The notes under the pieces were generated by a model. It made no database searches. It had not been told where the DNA came from and was given only the letters and a program-made list of their open reading frames with translations. The position numbers and the translations under genes are program-made. Positions 11,801 through 24,900 of a stretch of DNA of 64,000 nucleotides are shown one piece after another; positions within the stretch are counted from its first letter, which is position 1; each line of letters starts with the position of its first letter. The stretch is from Parietaria judaica (taxonomy: Eukaryota; Streptophyta; Magnoliopsida; Rosales; Urticaceae): assembly GCA_954871525.1 (NCBI GenBank), contig OX940871.1, forward strand, positions 372,001 through 436,000, read 5' to 3'.

Positions 11801-12562
11801 ATTCCCGTTGGCCGATTAGTGTTTGTTGATCTAATGCACTGCTCATATTTCGTAAGAGTAACGAAAATTGTTTGAAGGGTTACCATGAGATGTGATGACA
11901 AGAGAAAGAACAGGGCCTCGGTGAGCCTGCCATGATAGTACTTCCTCGGCACTGCCGTCTCGGTCCATGGGCCAGCACCGGATCCTGCCGTCCCTGTGGC
12001 CGCTCCACACCACCCGCGTAGCCTCGTCCGCCACCAAGCACAGCGCCGCGGACATGCCCACAGACTCCCTGAACGGCACAGCGTCCTCCTCTCCCCCGCT
12101 CGCAAAGAGATCACCTAGCCGCCAAACACGCAGCCCGCACTCCGCGGCCGCCCAGAGCTGCCCGCACGCAGGGGCGGCCGCGAGCGCGCGCAGGAACACC
12201 CCTGCCTGCGCCTCCCGGAACGGGCGCGGCCTCAGCTCCAGGGGAACCGGCCGCCGCGGGTGCACCGCGGCCCGAGCCGGCACGCGGAAAACCCCGGAGC
12301 CTCCGCCGCTTGCCACAAACTCCAGCAGTGGAGGAGCGGCGACGTGGCCCGAGTCCGCGAGAGCGAGGTTCCGGTCCAGGAATTGGAGCATGTAATCAAT
12401 ACGCCTCGAGGCCAACTCCACGGAGGCGGCCTCGGAGGGGCGTTCCTCCTCGTCCTCGTCGGAGGAGTCGAGGAAGAGGCCTTCGCGGTTCGACGATTGC
12501 CGGAAATCACCGGTGCCGGTGCCGATGAAGAGACCGCAGACATCATCATCATCCGGGTTCAT
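8861..12562 (-). pseudogene. WD40 inositol polyphosphate 5-phosphatase (FRA3-like), truncated and frameshifted
   Basis: Plant enzymes of this family have N-terminal WD40 repeats and a C-terminal 5-phosphatase domain that dephosphorylates inositol phosphates or phosphoinositides. Exons: 11884-12562 (ATG at 12562), 11453-11705, 10575-11367, 10361-10483, 9920-10004, 9682-9847, 9561-9601, 8861-9128. WD-type repeats (VWSGHRDGRIRCW, GDLWSGSEAGVINIW) fill exons 1-3. The catalytic domain starts in exon 3 ([20 protein letters not shown]) and runs to FLGDFNYR and YKFEKHQ. Exon 4 is 123 nt, but the phases of exons 3 and 5 require 125: two bases are missing near 10473 (family VGLEGSS, here GTCGGCCTTGGGTAG), giving a frameshift. 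The exons with the PAWCDR catalytic motif are absent. The ATG at 12562 is used because the longer frame begins with a non-ATG codon. Confidence 0.85.
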
Positions 12563-13737
12563 TTCGCAAGAATCTTGGCAATATGTTGAGCTCAATCGAA
12601 GCTTTCTGTGTACCCAATTGCCATGAAATCAAAACGAAAGCTTCATTGCAGAGCTCAAGAACAAATATCGATTGGAAACTATATAGTTGGAAACTATCTG
12701 TATCAAATGAATGTGAAGTTCAGCAAAAAAAAAAAAAAAACACACAGTACAATGGATAATTCGTACGGAAACAGAAGCGAGCTGGTGATCGATACGCAGA
12801 ATTCGCGGCGAGAAAGTGGAAGAGTGTTTGGGAGACGAGAAAATCAGCGAGATTCGTCCAGAGAGAGAGTTGAGAAGTTTGACGAAACGAGAGTGAGGAC
12901 AGATCATCATCGATGGAGGGGAAGCGCGTGGATGGAACGTGGTGGTTGAGCGCGTGGTGGAACTGACTCAACTGGATTTCGGAGGAAACGACGTTGAACC
13001 GGAGAAACGACAATGAGAAAGAAAATGACTGTGAACGACAATAATTGGACTCAGAATGTAGATGTAGTTTTTATTTGTGTTACTCTAGGGGTGAAACCGG
13101 CCTGTGTATCCCCTTTTTTAGTCGGGTTTGGTAAAAAAAAAATCTACAAATATCCAGGGCCCAGAGAATCGAGTTTTATTTTGAAAACCCGTAAGGTTGA
13201 AGCAACGTGTTATCGGACATTCAACTGGCTGTCCCAAGATCAAGAATGAATAAGGAGTGTCCGGAAAGTTTTCATTGGATAAAGAGCTAGAAAGACCGCC
13301 CGGAAAACCGAGTTTAACCAAGTCGAAAGACGAGAGAAAACATATGGTTTTATCAGTGAAAACTCGTGACCAACTTAAGAACAATATTTTTAAACCCAAA
13401 AATATAAATATGATTTAACACTATTTAGCAAAAATAATTATAAGAAAAAAAAGTAGTGTAAAATATTATTTATCACGTGCCAATCATTTTTAATCTCATG
13501 TGTTTCATTTATATAGCTCAAAACACTTGTTGTTTATCCTAACGTGTTAAATTTATGTCTTTTTGTCTTTCTTTCTCGTTGAGGCCTATTATTCGAGCTC
13601 CGATAATATATAACACACTTATCTTACCAAATAAACTAAAATTAAATAAAATAAACAATATTAATCCTCTAAAATGAAATTCCGGTGTTTAGAAATATCC
13701 GGGGACATAGCTTTCTGGCAATAGAAAGAGCTATTTT
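12563..13737. other. Upstream region of the 5-phosphatase gene and intergenic DNA
   Basis: Contains an A17 run (12724-12740), a purine-rich tract (12780-12900) that could be the 5' UTR in minus sense, and degenerate TE-like sequence (13080-13400). No gene recognised. Confidence 0.3.
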
Positions 13738-13900
13738 TCGGTAACAATCGGCGAGGCAGTGACTCTTCGTATTGGGATAACGGAGGTAGTTAGAAAATCT
13801 CTACCACCAAACGATCTTGACATCATCACGGAAGACATTCAAAGCGGTTGTCCGTGCTTTGATCAGCACGAGTTGGATCGGCATCTTGTTATTAGTGTAA
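13738..13900 (+). pseudogene. Exon-like island of unknown identity
   Basis: In very AT-rich surroundings, about 160 bp read as one balanced frame (TIGEAVTLRIGITEVVRKSL ... LDIITEDIQSGCPCF ... HELDRHLVIS), ending at a GTAATC that could be a donor. Codon composition resembles the real exons of the window. I do not recognise the protein and see no partner exon; it may be another gene scrap. Confidence 0.3.
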
Positions 13901-16605
13901 TCTTGTGTTTCGGCTTTGTTATGAATTTTTACTTTTATAATAAGAAATTAAATGGTACGAAAGAAAATTTAAAAAAAAATGTGTTGATGATAATTGACAT
14001 CAGTGAGTAAGTAAAAGATGACAACAAGTGGAACTAAAATAAACGACACCTTTCGTGGATGCACTTAAAGATTAAAGAAGACTCTACAAGACTACAACTA
14101 TATATTTAGTTATTTATAGCCCAATTGGCTCAATGACGAGTATATATGCAACTATATATTATATATAAAGTTAATAAAGGAATGAATATTGTAATATTTT
14201 AGTGGCATAAACTAATTTTGTTTTACAGTTATCATTAACATTTTATTTCCTTTTTCTTTAATTGATTTAATAGAATTTTTAATATATTATTGACAATTTT
14301 GTATATATTTCTTTTCAAATAGCATGTGATTAAGGCTTAACGGCGCATATCTAAAATCTTGTTAAATTAATAAAAAAGTGAGTGAAATTTAATTTTAATA
14401 AGAAATGAAATAATGAAATAATGAATATCAACAAATAAAAATAAAAATATACCACTGTTAATCTCATTTACATATAAGTTATATTTTGACGATAATGATG
14501 AAATATATGGAGGGTTATATGATAACACTATATATGCTATGACCTTTGTTATTATATAAAACAAATCACATGTAATTAAGTTTAGTGGTCCAAATCTCCT
14601 TATCCTTTGCTATAATCATTACATGATTTATGGTTGAAATTATGAAATTAGATGTTATATATGAAATTTATGTTATTTAACGGTCCTGTCTATTTTTATA
14701 TATACATTTGTTGTTTTAAGATCAAGTAGAATTAAGAAGAACGTACGAAATATTCAAAATATATATTCATTAAGACCTAAAAGTTCATACACATACATTC
14801 GATTTTCGGTACAAATAAAAAATACACACCGCCGAAAATCGCACCTTATTCATTCCAAATTATACTGATTTATAAAATATTGCCATCGGTTTTGGTCTAT
14901 GAATCGGTTTCACGGCCTTTGGTTTTTCAGACTTATTGGGTATCCGAGGATATTCTCATCACGGGATGCCGGAATGCGGGTTTTTCGGGTACTTACAGTA
15001 TCTTCATACAAGTAATTAAACACAAGGTTTTTCTAATTTTCTTTGTTTAATGATTTGTGTTCTTCAAATGTACATTAATTAGATCTTATCATGTTTGTAA
15101 ATTTAAATAATCGACACTTATCGATAGCCTCGGTAGTATTATACTAAAATAATATGCTTAAGATTATTATTGGTGGACTTCTAGAAGATTGATCTCATTT
15201 AAATCTCAACTATATATTATTATATATGCTAAGCTGTCCTTGAAATATTAATCAGAGACTAATAATTTTTCTTTTGTTCTTCTTTATTTTATCTAATCTA
15301 ATTTAATTAATTTTATTATATATTAAATGAGGGAATGCAATTCCGGTTCCTCTTTTACCAATTGCGGGCAGAATCGGAATTAATGATTCCAACTCCTGTT
15401 TTACCGGAATTACAAATTAAAAATTTACCTTTCTAAAAATTGAAGTAAAATATCAAATTAATATATGCACCGTCGGTCGTAAAAAAAACTAAGGAGATGG
15501 TGCTAAACGGAATTATATATATTTTTAAAATCTGAATTCGGGAGTTCTAAAATACCGTGATACCGCGAATTAACACCGTATTGTAAACCGTTGAATTGTC
15601 AAATAGATTTGAGAAGTGAGATGGGTTTGAATTGAAGCAAGAAGGGGAAAGCTGGATGTTGCTGGCGCATGATTGTAGCCTAAGATCTCTTCTAATTTTC
15701 TAAATTACGCCAGAAACTTAGACCCTTGATTCTTGGAATTAATCCTCAAAACTAGGGTTCAACAAGTTCACATATCATGACTACTTGTGACACATTTGCC
15801 CTCACAGAAAATCAATCCTAATTGTACAAGTAGAAATTTGAATCCGGACACAAGACACGAAACAGTAATGACACGGAGTAAATGAGTTCATGACCGTTAA
15901 TGGGTTTGAGTTCGATAGAAAAAAGTTATGATACTCTCACTCCCAATACTATAATATATGTACATATTTTGTCCAATTTAATTTATCTTTCTATCTTTCT
16001 GAATTTCTGTTCCGTAAGTAATAATAATATAAAAAACCGGCATCTTCCAATGCCGGTCCTTCAATAGCGTGGTTCGACTTGTGTCGTTTCAGCTGGAAGT
16101 TAGCAAAAAGAAAATTGACACAACAAATATATATTTTTAATTTTTATAAGAATTGTCATTTAAGCTCTACAAAACTTATCACATAAATACTTTTTTGGAC
16201 GCGAGTAACCTTAAAATCTTTAATAATATAACATGCTTCGAAAAAGCTTATAATATATATATATATATATATATGTCGTTTCAACAGGTGCATCATTTTT
16301 AATATTATTTTACATGCCCAAAATATATATATATATATACATTGAACTGATATATATATATATATATATTTAAATTTTAATCATATTTTACTATGAACAA
16401 TATTGTCTGTTATAATAAAATAAAACAAATAGTGATATTTTCTTAATAAAATATTTTATGTTTTGATAAAACACTATACATATATGATAAAATCATAAGA
16501 ATCAATCTAAAAGTTAAACAAAGATTCACTATGTCCTCTAAAAATTAATTAGTTAAGGTTGGTAGTACTTTAATAACAGTTTGTGATAATAAAAAATTGT
16601 GGCAG
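13901..16605. other. AT-rich intergenic DNA where the P450 5' exons should be
   Basis: About 2.7 kb of AT-rich DNA with (TA)n tracts near 16255-16275 and 16325-16370 and short GC-richer TE-like scraps (14800-15000, 15340-15420, 15480-15600). I searched it for N-terminal P450 exons and found none. Confidence 0.45.
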
Positions 16606-18937
16606 GCAAGAGAGAAAATCATATTGAAGATAAACCGAACAATCGAAGTTTACCGGCAAGGCGGGTCGACGGAAGCAAGCAATGGCGTGCTTGGAAGGCT
16701 TTTGGAGGAGGAAAGCTTACCGGACGAGGCAGTGGCTGATTTCATCATCAACCTTCTCTTTGCGGGCAACGAAACCACCGCGAAAACGATGCTCTTCGCT
16801 GTGTATTTCCTCACTCATTGTCCCTCGGCTCTCAACCAATTATTGGTACTAATTATTTTCATATCATCCCTAACTAGGTATATCATACTTGAAATGAATA
16901 TGAATCAAATATAGCATATCGAAAATCGGATGATCCATATCCGATTTTTATTTTTCGTTTGAAAATGGACATGAAAATTTTGCTATCGTGTGAAAAAAAA
17001 ATGAAAACATAATTTTTGTCTCCGTTTTCCATTTTTTTAGCGGTAACTAAAATAAATTGAACTAAGATAGATAATTGCCCTTTGTACTTTATTAAACTGT
17101 ATAAGAGAATCGACTTTCGGGTGTCTCAATTGATCAATTTTATTTTTAATAAAAGCAAATAAATAAATTTATATTCCCGTAGCAAGACCGAAATAGAACT
17201 TTACGTTTCTTCTTTTTTTGGCGGACCGGATATGAAATGGATGTCCAACCTCGGACAGATGAAATTAACAAGACTATATCTACGTCTAGATAAGAATATA
17301 TTTGATATACAATATATATGTGTATATATATATATATTCTAATTTTGTTATTCATTTTACAATGATGAATGAAAAGGGTGAGCAAGAAGGTCTTCAAAGG
17401 AGCTCCAATGGAGATGAGAAAATGCTTACTTGGGAGGACTACAAAGCCATGCCTTTTACTCAATGTGTGAGTTATTATTCCTAAAATATTATATTCACTT
17501 TACATAGTTTTATTATCATAATATATAATAAAATTGTAGCTATTCTTTTCTTATATGTTTGTATAATACTTATGTTTAGGTGATTGATGAAACACTACGA
17601 ATTGGTGGCATTGCTATTTGGTTGATGAGAGAAGCAAGAGAAGATGTTAAATATCAAGGTCATCTCAATTTCTATAATTTCTCTATCAAGTAGGGTGAAA
17701 CCGAGACCGAGACCGCAAACTTATTTTTTTCCTTCTCCAATGTTTAGAGTAAAACTGCTTTCAATTATTGGATTTTGCATCTGTAATACAGATAAAGAAA
17801 CTGAAACTGAATACGAAGTAAAGTCGCAATTACATTTTTGGATAAGCACGTTTTTTTTTTTTTTTTTTTATCGAGAACCAAGCCAGGTCCGGGTTGGTCC
17901 GATTTTTTTTTTTTAAAAAAAGTGTCATACATGTCCTTGCCACCTCACAAGTCCTTGAATAAACACAATATAATTTCAATTTTTTTTTAGATTATGTGAT
18001 TCCGAAAGGAAGCTTTGTGGTGCCGTTTCTGTCCGCGGTACATTTGGATGAGAATGTGTACAATGAAGCTCTCACTTTCAATCCATGGAGATGGATGGAC
18101 CCCGAAAACCAGGTATTTTTAGCTTTCAACAATAATAATAATTCGCGTTACAGTTTGTGATATGAATCTGTTTTCTCGGTTCCATACCGTTTCATATTTT
18201 AAAGCTCTATAGTGAAAATTGAGGGATCCGGTCAATAGGCCGGTTCCAAAAGATCTACGGTTTTAGACCTTTTGGATAAGGGTGTTTTGTAATAGACCTT
18301 TTGCGGTTATTTAATTTAGCCGTTATTTTTTTTCTTCTTCTTTTAAGTGTGTTAAACTTCAATAGTATAATAATCTATGTTACAAACATAATTTTATATA
18401 AATAACTAAAAATGCGAGTTTTAGGGTGGAAGCGGTCGCTTAGGGACGATAGGATAGAGCCCTAATAGTTTACGCTTCACGACCTTTCGAATTCGGGATA
18501 TTATCTAATTGGCATTTTAGGACTAATTAATTCTTCTTCTTTGTTTGTGATTTTTCGTAAATTTCCTTCTTATTTTTCTTAATCAGGAAAAACGGAATTG
18601 GCGAAACAGCCCAGTTTATGCTCCTTTCGGAGGAGGGGCAAGGTTTTGTCCCGGAGCTGAGCTTGGTCGCCTGCAAATTGCTCTTTTTCTCCATTACTTT
18701 GTCACAACTTATGGGTATTTTCATTTCTTCCTCTATATATAAAATTAATATAATTATGATATATATATATATAAACATAAATTATCATGAATTAAGTGAC
18801 AAAAAAACCTTGTCGTTTGCAGGTGGAATCAAACGAAGGAAGATAGGATGTCGTTTTTCCCGTCCGCTAGATTAGTGAATGGGTTCCAATTGTGCTTAAA
18901 GAGACGCCAAACGACGACGTTTCAAGCCTCTACTTGA
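16606..18937 (+). pseudogene. Cytochrome P450, CYP90/CYP724-like, 3' half only
   Basis: Members of this clan (CYP90, CYP724) hydroxylate sterol side chains in brassinosteroid synthesis at the ER. Exons: 16606-16845 (I-helix, LLFAGNETTAKTMLF, with the oxygen-binding Thr region), about 17362-17466 (start uncertain), 17580-17658 (K-helix ExxR in DETLR), 17991-18112 (FNPWRW), 18587-18714 (heme loop FGGGARFCPGAE) and 18823-18937 (stop TGA). Phases fit from exon 2 onward. The N-terminal half (membrane anchor to H-helix, roughly 250 residues) is missing upstream, and the residues normally linking exon 1 to exon 2 are unclear next to a (TA)n tract. The wording around the heme loop and C-terminus best fits CYP724A; this comes from memory of the family, not a search. 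Without the N-terminus it cannot make a working enzyme. Confidence 0.82.
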
Positions 18938-19400
18938 AACAAAAGCTTTCATGTCGTTTTCTGTACACTGCTACATTATATATATATATATTTTTTATTT
19001 TTTTGAGGAATTGTCCTTTTTATATATTGCTGTGTTGATGTACAAAGTTCCAAAGTTTTTTGATGTAGCGGTGTTGACTTTGTACATGTAGCTATAAGAT
19101 GCTTGTATTATTTTATATTTTCGTATAAATATATATATTGTATTCGTTATTTGATAAATATTTATTTACTTAGTGTAAATATGCAGTCCCGTATTATTAG
19201 GCTAAGGTTCCGAAACAAAAAAGGAAACTACAAGAAAATAAGGCAGCAAAATGCCACAAATCCCGAAAGCAATAAACGGAAAGGCGTAAAATAACCGAAA
19301 CCAAAGTCTCCAATAAACATAACCAATCAAAATATACCAGCCACAACAAAACAATACAAAATCTGTTTGAGATATTTTGTGATTGATAATTAAATTATGT

Positions 19401-19778
19401 GATTAAACCGCGAGAAGCTAAACTTTTATATATTATACAGTTCATAAATATTAACACAATATTTGAATGACACATGTGATGCGCTGACGATTTTGATGAT
19501 CATATGAACTTGCTCGATAAAATTACCCCTAATTAAACTCTTACTTGATACTTAATAGCCTCACTACATAAAAATTATAAGAAATAATAATACTTGTTAT
19601 TTACATACTATTTTTCTTAAGTAAACCGATTTCTACATTAACAATCATATGGAGATGAGAACCTAAAGAAGCCAAAGTAAGTAAAATTGTTGAACTATCG
19701 AGGTACCGCTTAGAAAAATAAAGTCTAGGAAGGTAAATAAAGGTGTAAAATAACCGAAAATAGTCTCCGATATCGTTC
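19401..19778. other. AT-rich spacer between P450 and eIF5B fragments
   Basis: No feature seen apart from scattered A/T tracts. The 3' UTR of the eIF5B fragment (minus strand) probably lies at the right end. Confidence 0.35.
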
Positions 19779-20658
19779 TCATTGGATCTTGAAGAGGGTC
19801 TTCAGTTTAGTGACCAGCCTCCAGTCTTCCTTGGACAGGTCCTCCTGAACATACGATAAGCGCGTTACAAACGACGTGGGTTGATATAAATTATGGAAGA
19901 TTGAGAGTTCCAACTTACTTGGTAAGCTTTCAGCGCATCGATCGATTTTCTCGAGATGTGGCTGACAAGCTCGTCCTCGATCTCGAAATGCCTGCCATAC
20001 ATTTTCTGTTGTTCTTCGGGATCGCTGCCAACGATCTGCAAAAGAAACGGCCGTTAAAGTCCTTAAGAAGAGCTCCGGTCATGCTCTCGAAAGCAACGGC
20101 CGTTAAATTTTGTTTTTTGGTACCTTAATGGAGACTTGAGAGCCTTTCTTGGCAGTGTCGACATCTTCATTGTTTTTCTTTTTAATGGACGCGATCCGCC
20201 CGATATCGATGAATTTCCTCTGAGGAATGCATATTGGACTCCCAACCTACACACAAACAAGAGGTACCAAAATGTTGTATACACTGAAATCTCATAGCAA
20301 ACCAAAGTTCTTCGAAAAGTCGACGTATTATGCCAGATTTTAAATCATATGTAATGAAGTATGTGCATCGTAAGTGACTAAAGATTTAATGAAAACAAAC
20401 GATGATAAAAATTGAAGGGGAAATTTACTATAATTTACTATGTCCCTGTCAAGCGAGAATTTATTAGAGATTTCGATTAAAATAAAAAGAAGGGTAAGCG
20501 GTAGTACCTTCGCGATGCCCTCCAAAACATCAACTCCGAGAACAATTGGGTCCTTCGCTCTGAACACGCCGTTCGGTAATATCTTAAGAACGCAAGGGAA
20601 CACCGCTTCATCGGCCGCCTCCTTCTTCTTTTCCTCCTTGAGGTTCTTGATGTAGGCT
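19779..20658 (-). pseudogene. Translation initiation factor eIF5B, last four exons only
   Basis: eIF5B is the GTPase that joins the ribosomal subunits. Exons: 20508-20658 (AYIKNLKEEKKKEAADEAVF, VLGVDVLEGIAK), 20124-20246 (PICIPQRKFIDIGRIASI), 19919-20035 (GRHFEIEDELVSHISRKSID) and 19779-19844 (LVTKLKTLFKIQ then TGA). This is the end of domain III and domain IV, about 151 residues, out of more than 1,000 in the full protein. The first exon starts in the right phase (codon base 3) after GTTCAG, so the break lies in the preceding intron. Nothing upstream to 21960 encodes the GTPase domain. Frames are intact, so degeneration is recent or a chimeric transcript is possible. Confidence 0.88.
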
Positions 20659-21960
20659 CTGAACGCAAGGGTTTTTACTATGTACATGCATTTCCGTTTT
20701 TCATAAACGACATCATTTCTCTGCATCATTTCCGTTGTTCGCTTTTGTTTGCTTCGGTTCGCTCGTGTAAAAAGATTGGAAATAAGCCGTCACAGTTGAC
20801 CACATTGGTTACTTATACCATAAATATCTCTACATTGGATCAATTTAATATTTAATAGTACAAAATGATTTTGGATAAAATGTATACTATGATTTTACAA
20901 AAACGACAACAATACGAAACTGACATATTCAAAGTCAGCCAATTTTAAGCCTAAAGTAAATGTTGTCCCTTTAAATTTTATTCCCTCTAACTGCTCACTG
21001 TCGTTTTAACTTTAAACTTCGGTCGTTTCGATCTATCGTTTTCCATTTCTATCGTTTTTCTAAACAATTTCTGAAGCTTCGTTTCTCTAATAAATGTCGT
21101 TTTGTAAATTTATAATCCTTTCTCATTGATTGATTAAATATATTTTATTTTTTAAAACAGTTAATAGCCACATATGTATTGAAAGTTTTTATTTAAACAG
21201 TTAAGATTTCATCAGCTTTTAGAAAAGAAAAATGTTTAAAATACTTGTAGAAGTTACACATTAGAAAAACAGTTAAATGGATTGAAAAATTTGACGAAAT
21301 TTGAGAGAAGGAAAATATTATTGATACTCGAAACGTTTACAATTTACGTAAAAAAAAGTATTGGGTTTATAATTATATCATTAAGAGTATCAAGATATTA
21401 AGGTGGTGTTTGGTTAACTGGTTTGGGAAACCAGTTTTGCAATTTGGTTTGGAAAATCCGTCCAGTTTTGCAATTTGATTTGGGAAATCCGTCTGAAAGT
21501 TTGTTGATTGGGACTTCGTCTCCTTAACGCAAAAGATATGTACTTCTCCGGAACGAGATGGAGAATACGACATAAACTATATCGTTTGACGTAAACGACC
21601 AAGTACGGAAGAGTGGGCCAAAACAAGGAAAAGGCCCATTATCGAAATAAGCCCATTCGGCCATGGCGTCCAGATTCCAACATAAATAAATAGTGTTCGT
21701 TTTTTCTATATATTAATTAAATTTATGACTAAAGTAGCTTATATTTTCTTTTTCTTATGCTTCTTAATCCCAATCTTAGCTTTAAAAAGAAAAGACCTTA
21801 TCTTCGTTTTATTGCGACGAAGATCTGGTCTTTTAACCTCTAAAAATTAAAAATTGGAGCAAGAAAAAACAAAATATTAAGTAGTTTAACCGTAAATATT
21901 TATAAGTTCATTTTGAGAGCTCGAGTTCTGGTTGTTGAAGCTTTCGGTCTCTCCATTTCC
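20659..21960. other. Intergenic DNA with GTCGTTTT motifs and a degenerate tandem repeat
   Basis: GTCGTTT occurs several times between 20998 and 21105. At 21414-21500 a unit of about 50 bp containing CCAGTTTTGCAATTTG is repeated roughly twice. The last 250 bp form the likely promoter and 5' UTR of the HEAGH gene. Confidence 0.4.
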
Positions 21961-24900
21961 ATGGCGTTTGCTTCCTCGAACCTCGGAGCTCTCTCTCCCT
22001 CTCTCGTCGCAACCAGCCCCTTCCCTCGCTTCGCCTTCCGATTCCCGCCATCGCCGCGAAGAGTCGTCCCGCGACGAGCGCTCCGAGAGTGGAACGAGTA
22101 CGAGGAAGCTCTCAAGCGCAAGGACCTCGCCCAAGCCCTAAAGTTCCTCAATTCCGTCGAAGACGACGAGGAGCTCGGAATCGATTCCTTCAGAGGATCG
22201 GGGAATCGAGATTGGGAGGTTTTGGACACTTGCTTGAACGCCGATGATATGAGACTCGTCGCCAACGCCTATGGCTTCCTCAAGAGCAGAGGGTTTCTCC
22301 CCTTCTTCGGCAAGTTCAGGAATATCGGTAAATGTTGCTACTTTCTATCCACTCTTCTGTTGCCATTGATCACTGAGTTTAGATATAGCAATTTGTTCGG
22401 TATATCCGGTTTTCGGTTTAGAAAGTTGTTCAAGCTCAGAACTTTAGTGCTATAGAGGAACCGAACCGAGAAACCCGATTTGAGAAGATGAATGACGGGT
22501 AGGTTATTATTTGCCATTGATGATCTTGGTCACTAAGTAGAGTATATCCGGTTTTCGGTTTAGATTCGGTTTACATTATCCGTTGTTTCTTTCATCCATT
22601 GTTTTGTTGCCATTGATGATCTTGGTCACTGAGTAGAGTATAGGTCTAACAATTTATTCGGTATATCCGGTTTTCGATATATTCAGTTTTCGTTCGGATT
22701 ACGGGTTTTATGATTACCCCGTGTATCGACATATATAGCAGTTTCGAAAGCTATTCAAGCTCATAGCTTCAAACCGATGCCAGAATTATTTAGAAACCCG
22801 ATTCGAGAAGATGAATTACGTGTAGGTTAATGATCGAATAATTTATGATGGTGGAGAAGTCCCCAAAATATCCGATTTAAGTCGTATAGATAGTAAAGTT
22901 ATGGGAAGAGATCGAACGTGTCACGGACATTTGAAACATCATTTTGGCAGTAGAGAAACAAAAGCAGAAGTAAAGAGATAACGACATGGGAATTTTACGC
23001 TGTGATCGGAAAATGAGCTACAATGATGAGACAAAGAGAGCTAAAAAGATAAACGACGGCTTGATTATTGTATGTCTCCGAAAACGCCAATTATAGGCCT
23101 ATCGGTCCGATCCCTCCACTCCACCAAGGAGCTCCTAAAATACCCCATAAATGCATGCCGTACCGTAGAGTTTAAAAAACGGGCCCAGCCAAGGAATCGG
23201 ATTCGGGTCACAAACTCAAACATTTAAAATAGCATTTTCGCAGGTGTACTACCTTTTTTTAATGGGTGTGCTCTATTTACCAAATAAACCATTAATTGCC
23301 AATGAATTATATGGTTGCTTTGTTATAGAAAATCTTTATTAATCAATTCTAAGTCGAGTAAATATTTGAATATGGAACTTATTGTTAATCGATTTCTGCA
23401 GTTTTGGAGGGACCAAGAAATGTCACACCAGATGTCTTGAAGGACTCGACGGGTTTAGAAGGTACTCCAAATTTTACGTTTTTTCCATTATCGTCTTCTT
23501 TGCAATATTAAGTGCCAAAGATACTTCCTTAGCCTTTTATGCTTAACTTGATCTTTTCCTCGTTATCCAGCTGAAAAATTCGCTCCGAGAAAATGGGGTG
23601 TTTCGGGAAGTTCTCAGCTTGCTTTGGTCGCGATCCTCGGTGGAACGTCATATCTTTTCTCGCAAGGCATCGATATAAGGACTAACCTTGCAGTTGTAAT
23701 TTCTCTGGCGTTTATCGATTCTATTTTTCTCGGAGGGTGTTGTTTAGCTCAACTCACAAGTTATTGGCCCCCGTATAGAACTAGAATCCTAGTACATGAA
23801 GCCGGCCATCTCTTAATCGGTAAGCATTACATTATGATCGTTGAATCATATAACAAAATGCAAACTCGGTGTTTTATTCAATTGAATTTTATTATTTTCC
23901 TTGACAAATAATACTTAGTGGTGAGACCAAGACCGGGTACTGGGCTTTTGGATCATTTTCGGCCGGGTCCCAGTCTTTTTAGCCGCCCAAAACCGGGCCC
24001 AATCCCAATTTAAAAAGAAGTCCGCTTTTTGAATTTTTTGCAAAAAACCGGGACTGGGCTGAAAACCGGGCGTTTCAGCTTTTTAATAGTATTTTTTAAT
24101 AGAACCCTAAAGCTAAAACTATAATAAATTAATGAAAAATCAGAATATACTAAAACTAGGCTGGAAACTGGGATGGCCCGGTTCTCGGACCGAAACCGGG
24201 CTTAGGGAGTAATTATTACACCCCTACTCTGATCGTGATTAAGCAAGTAAACTTATGTTGATAACAAATTTTGTCGACATTTTGCAGCTTACTTAATGGG
24301 TTGTCCGATCCGCGGTGTCATTTTAGACCCAATCGTTGCAATTCAAATGGGAATTCAAGGGCAGGTATTATAAATCAGAACTATCTATTCTAAACCGTTA
24401 ACTAAGAACACAGTTTACGGAGAGCCTAAAACCGAAAAGGGCCAATCGGAACGCTATCCAAATTATTACGTGGAGAATGAAAGATTTAGAATTAAGAGTA
24501 ACAAGGCTGACATGAAGAATGTGTTTTAGGCAGGAACTCAGTTTTGGGATGAGAAAATGGCGAACGACTTAGCTGACGGACGATTAGATGGTACGGCATT
24601 TGACAGGTGCGTCTCACTATCTATCCCGGTATTTCGGGAATTTTCACTACCTTTTTTTTTTGTTGTTAAAATTCAATTCTAGTGCCGTGATTTTTAAAAC
24701 CGGTTTTAATACAAATCTCCCAAACCAAGTACAAATGAGTGAAATGAAACCAGGTACTGTATGGTCCTTTTCGCCGGAATTGCCGCTGAGGCTCTTATCT
24801 ACGGGGAAGCTGAGGGCGGAGAAAACGGCGAAAACCTCTTCAAAAAGGCCTGTTCTTTGCTTCAACCCGCATTGTCAATCACCGAGGTATCACTTAAGTC

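Noticed and set aside
11967..12589. Long plus-strand frames over the 5-phosphatase first exon
   Set aside because: Antisense shadows of a very GC-rich exon; their residue composition (Arg/Ala/Ser-rich, no motif) is not protein-like.
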